Shown here: one piece after another, positions 44,432 through 53,914 of the stretch
How positions within the stretch are numbered: position 1 is the first letter of the stretch
Layout: every line of letters starts with the position of its first letter
Assembly (NCBI RefSeq): GCF_019599145.1
Contig: NZ_CP080647.1
Span: 4,588,001-4,652,000, forward strand
Direction: 5' to 3'
From: Streptomyces akebiae
GTDB taxonomy: Bacteria; Actinomycetota; Actinomycetes; Streptomycetales; Streptomycetaceae
DNA: 64,000 bases
Notes under the pieces: generated by a model
Database searches by the model: none
What the model was told of the DNA's origin: nothing
Seen by the model: only the letters and a program-made list of their open reading frames with translations
Position numbers and translations under genes: made by a program

Positions 44432-44657
44432 GAGTGCCTCCCCAACCGGCGACGTACGCGTTTCCCCTGGTGAGACGTTGCCCCGCACCCGATGGTTCAG
44501 CGCTGCCCGAAGCCGAACGGCGGGTGCAGACAGCCGTCTTCGGCCTTCGCCGCATGCTCACCGAAGGACCCGCTCACACCGATTTGGCCTTCACCGTTTC
44601 GCTGAAGCGCGGTGTGAGAATGTGAAGTTACTTGATCAGTCGTGAAGGAGAGCCGGG

Positions 44658-45803
44658 ATGAGCGGCCAGATGCAGCTTGCCGACGCCTACGACCTCGTGT
44701 ACTCGGCGGCGGCGCGGATGATGTGGGTGGAAGAGACCCGCGTGTGGCGCCTGGACAGCCCGGGGGGCGGGTGGCCGGAGGAGCGCCGGGCGGCCTGGCG
44801 GGAACTGGAGGCGGCCCTCAGCGTCTCCGAGGCACCCGAGCCGCAGGCCGGTGAACCGTCCGATCCCGTACGTCATCTGATCTCCCGTCGGGCCGCGGGT
44901 CCTGTCGACCGACCCATCACCTTCGCCGAGGCGGTCGCCGAGTGGACGGCCCGGCTGATCGAGGATCCCGGCCCCTACGAGCCGCGGATGGAGCCCTACC
45001 CGGACGACTACATGGTGCCGGGCCGGACCGTGGTGATCCCCGAGGGGCACATGATGGTGCTGTGTCGCCCGCTCGACGAGTTGGTCCACCGGCTGGCGGC
45101 GGGACGTCCCGCCGTGACCATCGGCGCGGACACGGCCGAGTTGAGCCGTCTGCTGCACGAAGCGGCCGACGAGCTTCGGGCGGCCATCGGCAAGCCCACA
45201 CCGACCCCGCACCCGGTCGGCACGGTCGACGTGGCGCGGGTGTTCCACCGGCCGTCCGACGTGGACGACCTGCAGACACGGTACGAGACCATGTCCCGGG
45301 CGGCCTGGCGTGCTTCGGAGAACCTGCCGTCCCTGAAGGACATGCGGGATCACGGGGACTTCTCGGTGAATCCCGCGACGACGATCGCGGCCGACGATCT
45401 GCAGAACCTGCTGGCGGGGCGGTCGGGGCTGTACTGGCGGGAACGGCACGAGACGATCGATCCGCGGGTGCACACGCTGCTGGGGGTGGCGTGGACCGAG
45501 GGCCGGCCTGACCCCCGGCCGATCACGGGCACGGCCAAGGGGTTTGTGCGCAGTGTGGAGTTGGGCCGGAAGCCGAGGGCTCCGCACGCGGACGAACGCC
45601 GCATCTTCCGTGAGAAGGGGAACCCCGAAGACGTCGCCATCTCCGCCGTCCGCGCGGAGATCCTGGCGGAGCTTCTGGACGAGTACGCGGCGAGGATCCA
45701 CCCGGGCGCCCAGTGCGGCGTCGTGCATCTCTCCGCCTACGACCTCACGGACTTCATCGCCCAGGGCATCGGCCGCGAACTCAGGGAGACGTACGGCTTC
45801 TGA
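44658..45803 (+). CDS. Hypothetical protein beside the glycosyltransferase
   Basis: 381 residues, not recognised. Soluble, acidic N-terminal half (LADAYDLVYSAAARMMWVEE, PITFAEAVAEWTARLIED), a central HMMVLCRPLDELVHRLAAGR, and a C-terminal part with GLYWRERHETIDPRVHTLL and VHLSAYDLTDFIAQGIGREL. No signal peptide, membrane helix or nucleotide-binding motif. AAGGAGAG precedes ATG 44658. It lies 35 bases upstream of the glycosyltransferase on the same strand and is likely cotranscribed, so it may be a partner or chaperone of that protein. Confidence 0.65.
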   Translation: MSGQMQLADAYDLVYSAAARMMWVEETRVWRLDSPGGGWPEERRAAWRELEAALSVSEAPEPQAGEPSDPVRHLISRRAAGPVDRPITFAEAVAEWTARLIEDPGPYEPRMEPYPDDYMVPGRTVVIPEGHMMVLCRPLDELVHRLAAGRPAVTIGADTAELSRLLHEAADELRAAIGKPTPTPHPVGTVDVARVFHRPSDVDDLQTRYETMSRAAWRASENLPSLKDMRDHGDFSVNPATTIAADDLQNLLAGRSGLYWRERHETIDPRVHTLLGVAWTEGRPDPRPITGTAKGFVRSVELGRKPRAPHADERRIFREKGNPEDVAISAVRAEILAELLDEYAARIHPGAQCGVVHLSAYDLTDFIAQGIGRELRETYGF

Positions 45804-45838
45804 CTCGGGACGGATGACTGAGGAATACGGGGGAAACG

Positions 45839-47617
45839 GTGTCTGAAGCGCGCTACAACATTCTCGTCGTCTCTGACAACAGCGGCAGAGGCGAGGGGGG
45901 TGCCGAGGTGTTCAACCAGGAGTTGGCCGAGGCTCTCGCCCGTCGGCACAACGTCACACTGTTCACGGCCAATCCCGATATGCCCGCGCACGAGGGCATA
46001 CAGAGGACGGTGCAGACACAGCCACCGATGATCGACCCGGGTCCGGGTGCCGGAGGCGAACCGAGGCCGATGAAACGGCGGGAATGGCTCGAAGAACTCG
46101 CCGGCCGGGACCCACAGCAGTACGGACTGGAAGATCCTGCGGCCCAGCCGTACGACATCATCATCGGCCACTCGCGCTTCTCCGGACCGGCCGCCGCCGG
46201 TCTGCGCGAGAACTGGTACCAGGACGCGCGCCTGGTGCATTTCCTGCACACGAGCCCCGAGCGGCTTCCGTTCGTACGGGGCCTCACGCCCGAGAGGGCC
46301 GAGGCCAAGGCCGCCAAGGACTCCGCGATCGAACGTGAGCTGATGGAGCGTTCGGACGTCGTGGCCGGGGTCGGCCCGCTCCTGGCACAGGCGAGCAGGG
46401 ATCTTTCCGCGGAGGGCGTGAACGTTCCGCATTCCCACGAATTCGTTCCGGGCACCAAGATCTATGATCCGGTCCAGCACGACCCCGCGCCGGAGACGCT
46501 GAATCTCCTGGTCATGGGACGCGTCGGGGATCCCCTCAAGGGCGTGGACGATGCCGCGACCGCGGTGAAGCAACTGAACGAGGCCGGTCTCCGGGTCCAC
46601 CTCACCGTCCGTGGCATCCGCCACGAGGAGCTTGAGGAACAGTTCGAGAGGCTTGAGGATCTCACCGGCGGAAACGTCACGGTCAAGCCCCGTACGACGA
46701 GCGTGGACGAACTCAACGAGGACATCAGGGCCGCCCACGCGATGATCATGCCGTCGAAGCACGAAGGCTTCGGCATGGTGGCGTCCGAGGGGCTGGGGCA
46801 CGGCGTCCCCGTTCTCGTCAACGAGGAGAGCGGGGCCGCGCAGTTCCTCCAGGATCCCGAGCGGTTCCCACCGGAGATCGGCCGGCCGTGCGTGGTGACC
46901 GAGCCCACGGACGGCAGCAGCCGCGCACAGATGTGGATGCGGGCGATTCGTGAGCTCCGGCAGGACCTCCCCGCGCGGCAGGCCGGCGCGCTGCATATGC
47001 GGGAGATCCTCCAGCAGTACTCCTGGGAGCACGCCGCCGAAGCCACCGTCCAGGCCGCGATGGAGCAGACGCCGCTGCCGCACCGCGACCCCCGGACTCT
47101 GATCACCGCTCAGGAACGGGACCTGCTTCGTACGGTGCAGGGGCCCAACGGGCAGTTGCTCAGGCCCGACGCGCCGGAACAGGCGCCGCCCGCGATGGAG
47201 GAGCAGCCGGGACCCGGGGTCGGCGTGCGGCGGGACGGGCCGGCGCAGGAGGGTCAGGCACCCGGCGCTCCGGCGCCAGTGTGGCAGGCGGGTCTGCCAC
47301 AGAACGCGCGGAGCGCTCAGCAGGCCGGGGCCGGGGCCGAGAACGCCCAAGGTGCCGCATCGCCCGAGAATCCGACCCCCCTGTGGCAAGTCGGCCTCCC
47401 TCAGACCCAGACCCAGGCCGGGGCCGGGGCCGGGGCCGGGAGCCCTCGCGGTGCCGCTCCCGCCGAGAGTGCGACGCCCTTGTGGCAGGTGGGCGTGGAC
47501 CAGGGCCAGCCCGCCGCAGGGCACGGTGCCGGGGAGAGCGCACCGGGACGGTCCGCGGGTGCGCAGCAACCACCGCCGGATCTGTCGGGGCCGCGCGGCG
47601 GCGAAATCGAGGTATGA
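45839..47617 (+). CDS. GT4-type glycosyltransferase with repetitive tail
   Basis: 592 residues. Residues 1-420 have a GT-B fold: ILVVSDNSGRGEGGAEVFNQ (acceptor-domain loop), IIIGHSRFSG, LLVMGRVGDPLKGVDDAA, and the nucleotide-sugar motif MPSKHEGFGMVASEGLGHG with its paired Glu. Residues 430-592 are a Pro/Gln/Ala/Gly tail in which PVWQAGLPQ (about 480), PLWQVGLPQ (about 515) and PLWQVGVDQ (about 548) recur at 33-36 residue intervals. The tail is not part of the enzyme family and may bind partners or direct export. GTG 45839 is the start. The gene converges on the VirD4-like gene. Confidence 0.82.
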   Translation: MSEARYNILVVSDNSGRGEGGAEVFNQELAEALARRHNVTLFTANPDMPAHEGIQRTVQTQPPMIDPGPGAGGEPRPMKRREWLEELAGRDPQQYGLEDPAAQPYDIIIGHSRFSGPAAAGLRENWYQDARLVHFLHTSPERLPFVRGLTPERAEAKAAKDSAIERELMERSDVVAGVGPLLAQASRDLSAEGVNVPHSHEFVPGTKIYDPVQHDPAPETLNLLVMGRVGDPLKGVDDAATAVKQLNEAGLRVHLTVRGIRHEELEEQFERLEDLTGGNVTVKPRTTSVDELNEDIRAAHAMIMPSKHEGFGMVASEGLGHGVPVLVNEESGAAQFLQDPERFPPEIGRPCVVTEPTDGSSRAQMWMRAIRELRQDLPARQAGALHMREILQQYSWEHAAEATVQAAMEQTPLPHRDPRTLITAQERDLLRTVQGPNGQLLRPDAPEQAPPAMEEQPGPGVGVRRDGPAQEGQAPGAPAPVWQAGLPQNARSAQQAGAGAENAQGAASPENPTPLWQVGLPQTQTQAGAGAGAGSPRGAAPAESATPLWQVGVDQGQPAAGHGAGESAPGRSAGAQQPPPDLSGPRGGEIEV

Positions 47618-47622
47618 CGTGT

Positions 47623-47653
47623 GAGGCCGGGGCGGTTCGTCCGCCCCGGCCTC
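47623..47653. terminator. Bidirectional terminator between glycosyltransferase and VirD4-like genes
   Basis: A 13-bp perfect stem (GAGGCCGGGGCGG and complement) with loop TTCGT, five bases after the glycosyltransferase stop and 52 bases from the convergent coupling-protein stop. Confidence 0.88.
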
Positions 47654-47705
47654 ATCCTCAACCTCATGCTTGCCCGGACCGCTCAAGCGTGCGCCGGGCC
47701 CGTGC

Positions 47706-49436
47706 TCACCGCGCCCCGGGGTCGTACTTGCGCAGCGACTCCTGGACCTCGCGGGCGTACGGCCCCTCCCACCACGGGATGGTCTCGACGAGGACCGGCT
47801 TGGTGCCGGAGGCGAGGACGAGGGCGCGGCCCGGGGGCATGGCGCCCAGGTCGGAGACGCCGAGGACGCGTTGGCGGCTGACGGACTCGCTGACCGTGCG
47901 GTTGCCGCTCCAGCCGCCGAACTCCGACTCGCGGCTCGCCTGGTACTCGCGCTGGTCGTACTCGCCGGCCAGCTCGCTGAGGTCACCCAGGAAGCGGGTG
48001 TCGGAGACGCCGCCGCCGTAGACGCGGATGTTCGCGGCGGACCACAGCTTCTCCATGCCGCGCTCGCCCCACACCTCGATGCCCTGTGCCCAGGACTGGA
48101 GGATGGTCATGAGGATGATGCCGCGCGAGCCGTAGTGCGAGTACAGGTCGGGCAGGGTGCGCCAGCGGCAGACGTTGGCGGCCTCGTCGAGGACGCCGAC
48201 GAGGGGCAGCGGGAGGCGGCCGCCGCGCTGGGTGGTGGCGTACTCCTCGGCCGCCTCGACGACGGCGACGGTGAGCGCGGTGACCAGCGGTCCGGCGGAG
48301 TCGCGGCCCTCGCGGGACAGGGAGTACAGGGTGCCGGCGGTGCGGACGAACGCGTGCGGGTCGAACTCGGGCGCGTTCGGGTCGGCCGGCGGGGTCACCC
48401 AGCGGTTGACCTCGGGGTTGATCAGGCAGGACGCCATCTGCTGGGCGACACCGTAGATACCGCTGCGCTGCTTGTCGGGGGCGGTGAGGACGCCGTTGAG
48501 GCCGTCGGCGGCCATGGTGTGGCCCGAGCCGCGCAGGATCCGCTCCGGGGTGTCGTCCTTGGGGTTGGACAGCCAGCTGTAGATCTGCGTGATCGGCATC
48601 TTGCCGCAGGCGGCGGCGAGGAGGAGGTTGGCGAGCAGGTCCTGACCCGCCGGGTCGAAGAAGGCGTCCGTGGAGGCGTTGGCGTCCCGCGATCCGCTGG
48701 CGAAGTGGTCGGCCATCTTGCGGGCCTTGGCCACGTCGGTGACGTACGACAGCGGGTTCCACCACCAGGTGGGCGCCTCGGCGGCGACCTGCTGCGGGTC
48801 GAAGACCCAGACGGGGCCTCGCGCGGAACGGGGGCCCCGGGTGGAGTCCACGATGTCCCGCTTGTTGGAGGTGACGAGGACCGCGCCGGGCCCGTCGAGG
48901 ATGGCGGGGACCGCCCGTCGGGTCGTCTTGCCGGTGCGCGGGCCCCAGATGTCGACGTGCATGTCCTCGTACGAACCGAACAGCGGCTGACGGCCCTTGA
49001 CGGACCGTCCGATGAAGACACCGGGCGTCCGCGCCTTCACACCGAGCCGCTCGGCCGTGGCCGCCGCGCCCTTCATGGTGAGCTTGCCCAACTCCTCGCC
49101 CTTGGCGAGGTGTTGAGCCGCCCCGTCGACCTTGTGCTTCTTCTTGAACCGCTGGACCACCCGGTACGCGGCGGCCCCGAGGATGCCGAGCAGCACGGCC
49201 TCACCGGCGGCGACGGCGCTGGCGGGGGAGCCCGGCCAGCTGTAGTCGCCCTTGATCAGGGCGACGAGGAACGTCAGCGGGTTCGACGCGGGCGCCGGCG
49301 CGTCCGCGAACGGTGCGCCGATCTTCGCCGCGAGCCAGGCGCCGACGACCCCCAGGAGCACGATCGCGACGACGATGACGATCTCGATCGTCCAGTCGTC
49401 CTCGGCGCGGGGCTTCTTCTGCTGTTCTGCGGTCAC
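47706..49436 (-). CDS. VirD4/TraG-like coupling ATPase
   Basis: 576 residues. Two N-terminal membrane helices (IEIVIVVAIVLLGVVGAWLA and AVAAGEAVLLGILGAAAYRV) anchor a RecA-like ATPase. It has GPRTGKTTRRAVPAIL (Walker A, Lys170), VLVTSNKRDIVD, the TraM-recognition-type FFDPAGQDLLANLLLAAA, and VGVLDEAANVCRW (Walker B). VirD4-type proteins feed substrates into type IV secretion channels as hexamers. The start is a GTG at 49436. It heads the minus-strand half of the transfer cluster. Confidence 0.88.
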   Translation of the reverse strand: MTAEQQKKPRAEDDWTIEIVIVVAIVLLGVVGAWLAAKIGAPFADAPAPASNPLTFLVALIKGDYSWPGSPASAVAAGEAVLLGILGAAAYRVVQRFKKKHKVDGAAQHLAKGEELGKLTMKGAAATAERLGVKARTPGVFIGRSVKGRQPLFGSYEDMHVDIWGPRTGKTTRRAVPAILDGPGAVLVTSNKRDIVDSTRGPRSARGPVWVFDPQQVAAEAPTWWWNPLSYVTDVAKARKMADHFASGSRDANASTDAFFDPAGQDLLANLLLAAACGKMPITQIYSWLSNPKDDTPERILRGSGHTMAADGLNGVLTAPDKQRSGIYGVAQQMASCLINPEVNRWVTPPADPNAPEFDPHAFVRTAGTLYSLSREGRDSAGPLVTALTVAVVEAAEEYATTQRGGRLPLPLVGVLDEAANVCRWRTLPDLYSHYGSRGIILMTILQSWAQGIEVWGERGMEKLWSAANIRVYGGGVSDTRFLGDLSELAGEYDQREYQASRESEFGGWSGNRTVSESVSRQRVLGVSDLGAMPPGRALVLASGTKPVLVETIPWWEGPYAREVQESLRKYDPGAR

Positions 49437-49487
49437 CCGCGGGTCCGTCCTTTCTGGGGGTGGGGGCGAAACTGGCGGAACGGCCGG

Positions 49488-50894
49488 TCAGGCCCTCTCG
49501 GCCTCGAAGGCGAAAAGGCCGTCGGCGGTGTCGACGAGCGCGTAGCCGCTGCTGGAGAACGCCTTGGGGAGCTCCGTCCCCTCGGGGACCATGCCGAGCA
49601 GTTCCTTGCTGTCCGCGGCCAGAGCGGCGGTCTCGCCGTCGTCGAGCGTCGCGTAGAGGACACCGCCAGGCGTGATCTGCAACGGCTTGATGTTCTTCTC
49701 GTCCGCCTCCTGGCGCCACAGCTCGGCGCCGGTCTCGGTGTTCCAGGCGAGCGCGCCCTCACCGAAGTTGCAGACGGCCGTCTTGCCGTCGGGCGAGACG
49801 ACGATCTCGGCCAGGTCGGTCGTGGCCAGGCTGACCTCGACGGACGGTCCCGTGGCCATGGTGCGTCCGGTCGGCAGGTCGACCGTGGTGATCACCGATT
49901 CACTGCTGCCCAGCGGTGTCCACATGAGCGTCGCCCGGTCGCCCCGGAGCGGGAACAGGTCCTTGTGGCCGTCCTTGACGTCATCGCCGTCGCCACGCAG
50001 TTCACGGGGCGGGGTGACGTCGTCGTCCGTGTTCCAGATGGTCTCGCCCGTGGTGCGTTCGGCCAACCGCAGAGAGGAGTACGGCCCGTCGTACTTGGCG
50101 ACATAGCCCTGGCCGGTGCCGAAGATGGTCTCGTCGGCCAGGAATCGCTCGAGAACGAAGTCCTTGCCGCCACCGATCGGGGCGAAGGTCACCTCGCCGT
50201 CGGGCATCTCGACGTGCCCCCGGACCACCGGCAGGTCCCTGTTGCCCTCACCGGTGAGGGTCGAGCTGCCCAGTTCCCTGCCGTTGGGGTCGTACATGGT
50301 GTAGATCTTTTTGAGCGTGGCCGCCTTCAGGCCGCTGGCCTCTGTGTTCTCGCAGGTACGGATCAGGAGGGCGGGGGAACCGTCCTTCCACTCGCCCACC
50401 TGGACGAGGGTGTCGAGCGAGGGCTGCTCCTCCAGTGCGGGGTCGTACGCGCACTTCACGGTGAGGGACTTGCGCTTCTCACCGGTGGCCGCGTCGAAGA
50501 AGTGGGCGACGAGGTGCACCGTCGGCGTCTCCGTCTCGGACTCCTCGTCCGGCACGGTGCGGTCCTGGACCAGGACGAAGGCGTCCCCCACCTGGCAGAC
50601 GCCCTCCTGGACGGTCGGGAAGCCCTTCTCGTCCTGCCCGTCGAAGGCGGCGTCACCCGGACACGAGTACTCCTCACCGTCCTTCTGGGCCAGGGCCCAG
50701 GCGGGCTTCGCCGCCAGCCCCGGGATCCGCTTCCCCTTGTAGACGGGTTTGCCGTCCGCGCCGGCCGACGCGGACGCCTTCGGGCTTCCGCTGGCCTTCG
50801 TACCGGTCCCGGCGTCCTCGTCACCGCCGCCACAGCCGGTCACGAGTCCCAGGGACAGGACGGTTCCGACGACGAGAGCAGTGCGTGTCTTCAT
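49488..50894 (-). CDS. Lipoprotein with beta-propeller-like domain
   Basis: 468 residues. Signal peptide with lipobox LVTGC (Cys about 20), a low-complexity linker (ASGSPKASASAGAD), then a repetitive all-beta part. Successive blades can be read in GKRIPGLAAKPAWALAQKDG, TIWNTDDDVTPPRELRGDG, VEVSLATTDLAEIVVSPDGK and LAWNTETGAELWRQEADE, as in PQQ-type propellers. It is anchored to the outer face of the membrane, suitable as a scaffold for the secretion channel. AGGAAG lies four bases before ATG 50894. It is in operon with the wall hydrolase upstream and the coupling ATPase downstream. Confidence 0.78.
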   Translation of the reverse strand: MKTRTALVVGTVLSLGLVTGCGGGDEDAGTGTKASGSPKASASAGADGKPVYKGKRIPGLAAKPAWALAQKDGEEYSCPGDAAFDGQDEKGFPTVQEGVCQVGDAFVLVQDRTVPDEESETETPTVHLVAHFFDAATGEKRKSLTVKCAYDPALEEQPSLDTLVQVGEWKDGSPALLIRTCENTEASGLKAATLKKIYTMYDPNGRELGSSTLTGEGNRDLPVVRGHVEMPDGEVTFAPIGGGKDFVLERFLADETIFGTGQGYVAKYDGPYSSLRLAERTTGETIWNTDDDVTPPRELRGDGDDVKDGHKDLFPLRGDRATLMWTPLGSSESVITTVDLPTGRTMATGPSVEVSLATTDLAEIVVSPDGKTAVCNFGEGALAWNTETGAELWRQEADEKNIKPLQITPGGVLYATLDDGETAALAADSKELLGMVPEGTELPKAFSSSGYALVDTADGLFAFEAERA

Positions 50895-50979
50895 CAACTT
50901 CCTTGCTCTGTACGGGGTGGGGAGATGGGGAGCGGTCGCGTGGCGGGATCCCGGGCCCCGCACCGAGCCCTGAACTCTG

Positions 50980-53085
50980 CTATGCCTCTGCCTTGCCGTC
51001 GCCCTCGACCGCGTTGGTGCCCGCCGGGATCGGTACGCGGTAGACGCCCGTGATCTTGTCCTGGACGTCCCAGGTGCTGAAGGAGACGTTCTTGCCCGGG
51101 CGCGGGGCGTGGATGATCTTCTTGCTCTTGGGGTCCCAGACGATGCCCACGTGCCCGGACAGGTTGTCGCCCTCCGGCCGGAAGAAGATCAGGTCACCGG
51201 GCTGTGCCTCGGAGAGCTGCACCTCGTACTTCTCCAGGCGGGGCTCCTGCACATACGTGGTGCCGCCGATGTCGATCTTCCCGCCGCTGGCCATGTAGTA
51301 GGCCCACTGCGTGAAGCTGGAGCAGTCGAAGCTGGTCGGGTTCTGCCCCTGGAGCCGCGGCGCGCCGAACACGTACGGGACGCCGACGCCGCGCTGCGCC
51401 CAGCCGAGGACCGCGCGGATCACGGGGTCGTCGGAGTCGGGAAGCACACCGGAGGCGCCGGCGCCGTCGGGGGCGACGGCCGCGCCGCTGCCGCCCTTCG
51501 CACAGTCGGCGTACGTGGTGTCGCGGGCCGGATCGGCGGAGTCGGAACCGGGAACCGTGCCGTAGTCCGGGTTGGCGGTGACCCGTCCCGCCAGCCACTC
51601 CTCGGGGTCGACCATGCCGGGGCCCTGGTCCTGGCCCCCCACGAAGGGGTTGTCGACACCCGGGACGAGGACCTCCCAGTGCAGGTGGGGGCCGGTGACG
51701 TTGCCGGTCGCGCCGACGGTTCCTATCTGCTGGCCGCGCTTGACGGAGTCGCCGACGGACACGTTGAACGAGGTCTGGTGGGCGTAGAGCGTGATGACGC
51801 CGCCCTCGTGCCGTAGCTTCGTCATGTTGCCGTACGACCCGCCGGGACCCGCGGCCACGACCTTGCCGTCCGCCGGGGCGTAGATCGGGGTGCCGCTGCG
51901 AGCCACCAGGTCGAGACCGGTGTGGTAGCCGAGGCTCCACATGCCGCCGCTCTTGTGATAGGGCGTGCCGATCTGGTACGTGCCCCGCTTCATGGGCCAC
52001 TGCCAGTCCTTGCCGGCGGTGGGCGGCTTGGCGTCGGGGAAGGAGACCGGCGTGAGGTTCGTGGCGCTCGTGCCACTCACGACCGTGTGCGCGACCGGCG
52101 CCATGGCGGAGACGACGTCCTCGGTCTCGCCCTTCAGCGGCGGGGTCGACCAGGACCGGGGCGAGGTGGCGGCGACACTGAGGGCCTTGTCCGGCTGGGC
52201 GTCGTTGCCGACCGGCTCCGGGATGTCCGACTGCTTGCCCAGGGTAGGGAAGTCGGGGTTCTTCTCGATGGTTTCCTTCAGATGGACGTACCAGCGCTTG
52301 ATGAGGTCCTTGTCACCGGTGAGCGCACCGCGGTACCGGGCGGCCTGGGTGAGGACCACGCGCGGGTAGATGGTGTTGGAGGCGACCGAACCGGAGTAGA
52401 TCTGCAGCGCCTTGAACGGCTGGGTCTCCGCCTTCTTCGCGTGCAGGAAGTTGGCGGCGGCGTACGCCGCGTCGTCGATGTTGTACAGGTCCTCTTTTTT
52501 GTCGCCGTTGCCGTCGTCCCCGTAGTCCGTCCAGGCCGGCTTGCCGAACTGCAAAATACCCATGTAGCCGAGGGAGTTGGCACCGCCCGGCGCGGCCGAG
52601 GGGTCCTGGCCGTACTTGGTCTCCTGGTACATCTGCCCGGCGATCAGCGTCCAGTCGAGGCCGTCGTAGCGGGCGGCGGCGCGCATCGAGGCGAGGATCA
52701 TCTTGGGCGGTATCTCGTTGCGCGCGGTCTCGCTCGGCATGTACATCTTGCCGGCCGGCATGACCGGGTTGGTGGCCGCGGCGTCGCCGGTGTTACCGGC
52801 TTCGGCGTTCTCGGCGTAGTCGCCGCAGGCGGCGTTCGTGGCGCCGTTGCCGACGCCGCCGATCATGCCTCCGATGAGCAGCAGGACGAGACAGATGCCC
52901 GCGATGGCGAGGCCCCCGCCGCCGCCGCCGAGGAAGATCCACCACTTGAAGGTGCTCTTCTTCTTGCCCCCGCCGCCTCCGCCTTTGGAGCCGCGGGCGG
53001 TGGCGGCCAACTGGCCGGCTGCCTTGGCGGTCTTGGCGACCTTCGCGGCTTTCGCCGCGGCCGCCAGTACGGCAGGTGCCACCAT
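50980..53085 (-). CDS. Triple-domain wall hydrolase (SLT, M23, NlpC/P60)
   Basis: 701 residues. After a basic Ala/Lys-rich start, one membrane helix (IFLGGGGGGLAIAGICLVLL) is followed by three wall-cleaving domains outside the cell. The first is a transglycosylase-like domain (LIAGQMYQETKYGQDPSA with the QxE Glu, GYMGILQFGKPAW). The second is an M23 endopeptidase (YHTGLDLVARSGTPIYAPAD, and GPHLHWEVLV as the HxH motif). The third is an NlpC/P60 amidase (SFDCSSFTQWAYY with catalytic Cys, SGHVGIVWDP with His). All key residues are present. In Tcp/VirB-type systems one such protein (VirB1/TcpG-like) opens the wall for the channel; three activities in one chain is exceptional. ATG 53085 lies eight bases after the neighbour's stop. 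Confidence 0.92.
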   Translation of the reverse strand: MVAPAVLAAAAKAAKVAKTAKAAGQLAATARGSKGGGGGGKKKSTFKWWIFLGGGGGGLAIAGICLVLLLIGGMIGGVGNGATNAACGDYAENAEAGNTGDAAATNPVMPAGKMYMPSETARNEIPPKMILASMRAAARYDGLDWTLIAGQMYQETKYGQDPSAAPGGANSLGYMGILQFGKPAWTDYGDDGNGDKKEDLYNIDDAAYAAANFLHAKKAETQPFKALQIYSGSVASNTIYPRVVLTQAARYRGALTGDKDLIKRWYVHLKETIEKNPDFPTLGKQSDIPEPVGNDAQPDKALSVAATSPRSWSTPPLKGETEDVVSAMAPVAHTVVSGTSATNLTPVSFPDAKPPTAGKDWQWPMKRGTYQIGTPYHKSGGMWSLGYHTGLDLVARSGTPIYAPADGKVVAAGPGGSYGNMTKLRHEGGVITLYAHQTSFNVSVGDSVKRGQQIGTVGATGNVTGPHLHWEVLVPGVDNPFVGGQDQGPGMVDPEEWLAGRVTANPDYGTVPGSDSADPARDTTYADCAKGGSGAAVAPDGAGASGVLPDSDDPVIRAVLGWAQRGVGVPYVFGAPRLQGQNPTSFDCSSFTQWAYYMASGGKIDIGGTTYVQEPRLEKYEVQLSEAQPGDLIFFRPEGDNLSGHVGIVWDPKSKKIIHAPRPGKNVSFSTWDVQDKITGVYRVPIPAGTNAVEGDGKAEA

Positions 53086-53092
53086 GGCGGGC

Positions 53093-53764
53093 TCACTCCC
53101 CCGATTCTTCGGAGGCACCCACGTCACCGAGGCCGAAGATGTCGAACCCGGAGACGACCCACCTGCCGCCGTCCTCCTGGACGGTCACGAGCCACTCGTT
53201 GGACTCCGTGGTCGACTGTCCGCCGGCGGTGACCGTGGAAGTCGCCTTGACCAGGCTGGAGATGGTGCGGCCGCTGTCGCGCACCAGATCGTCGGAGATC
53301 ACCGCGTCGCGTACGACGACGGCCGTGCCCTTGGACTCGCACTGCTCCGCCTGGCAGGTCGCCCACGTCTTGCCGGAGGGCAGCGTGGTCAACTGCTTCA
53401 TCCGGGTGTCGCCGGTGGTGAGTTCCAGCAGCGGGGGCACCCACGCGACGGCGTTGCTCTTGTAGTCGTAGGTGTTGATACCGGCCATGTACTTCGCCAT
53501 GACGGTGTGGGCCTCGTCCACCTCGGAGAGGGCGACGATGGGAGACGCCTCGGCGTCGCCCGGCTCGTCCGAGCCGGAGTCCGCGTCAGCCCCGCCGGAA
53601 CCCGACTTCTCCGCGGAGGGTGCCGCCGATGCAGTGTTCCCCCCACCCGCGTCCTCGTCGTCTCCGTCGAAAACGATGAACACCGTCAGCGCGGCGGCGA
53701 GCAGAGCGCCGAGCACCGCCAGAGCCAACAATGCCGTGCGCTTGTTCTCGGCAGGCAACTCCAC
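53093..53764 (-). CDS. Membrane-anchored accessory protein of the transfer system
   Basis: 223 residues. One N-terminal helix (TALLALAVLGALLAAALTVFIV), an acidic Ser/Gly/Asp linker (DADSGSDEPGDAEA), then an alpha/beta domain: VDEAHTVMAKYMAGINTYDY, QLTTLPSGKTWATCQAEQC and EWLVTVQEDGGRWVVSGFDIF. Bitopic topology and an NTF2-like impression (cystatin-like VirB8/TcpC relatives) fit an accessory channel component. Paired Cys at CQAEQC may form a disulfide. Start GTG 53764. It lies eight bases before the wall hydrolase start. Confidence 0.7.
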   Translation of the reverse strand: MELPAENKRTALLALAVLGALLAAALTVFIVFDGDDEDAGGGNTASAAPSAEKSGSGGADADSGSDEPGDAEASPIVALSEVDEAHTVMAKYMAGINTYDYKSNAVAWVPPLLELTTGDTRMKQLTTLPSGKTWATCQAEQCESKGTAVVVRDAVISDDLVRDSGRTISSLVKATSTVTAGGQSTTESNEWLVTVQEDGGRWVVSGFDIFGLGDVGASEESGE

Positions 53765-53914
53765 GGTTCCCGTGACTCCCTTGTGCTGTGCCGGTACGGC
53801 GGTCGGGCGCTGACCGGGACACGGTAGGGGGAGGCGGGGGCGGGAGAGGCTCGCCATTTCCCGGCGAGGAATGGGCCGGGAAATGGGAGCGGGCTTGGGG
53901 AAAGCCCGAGGGCG

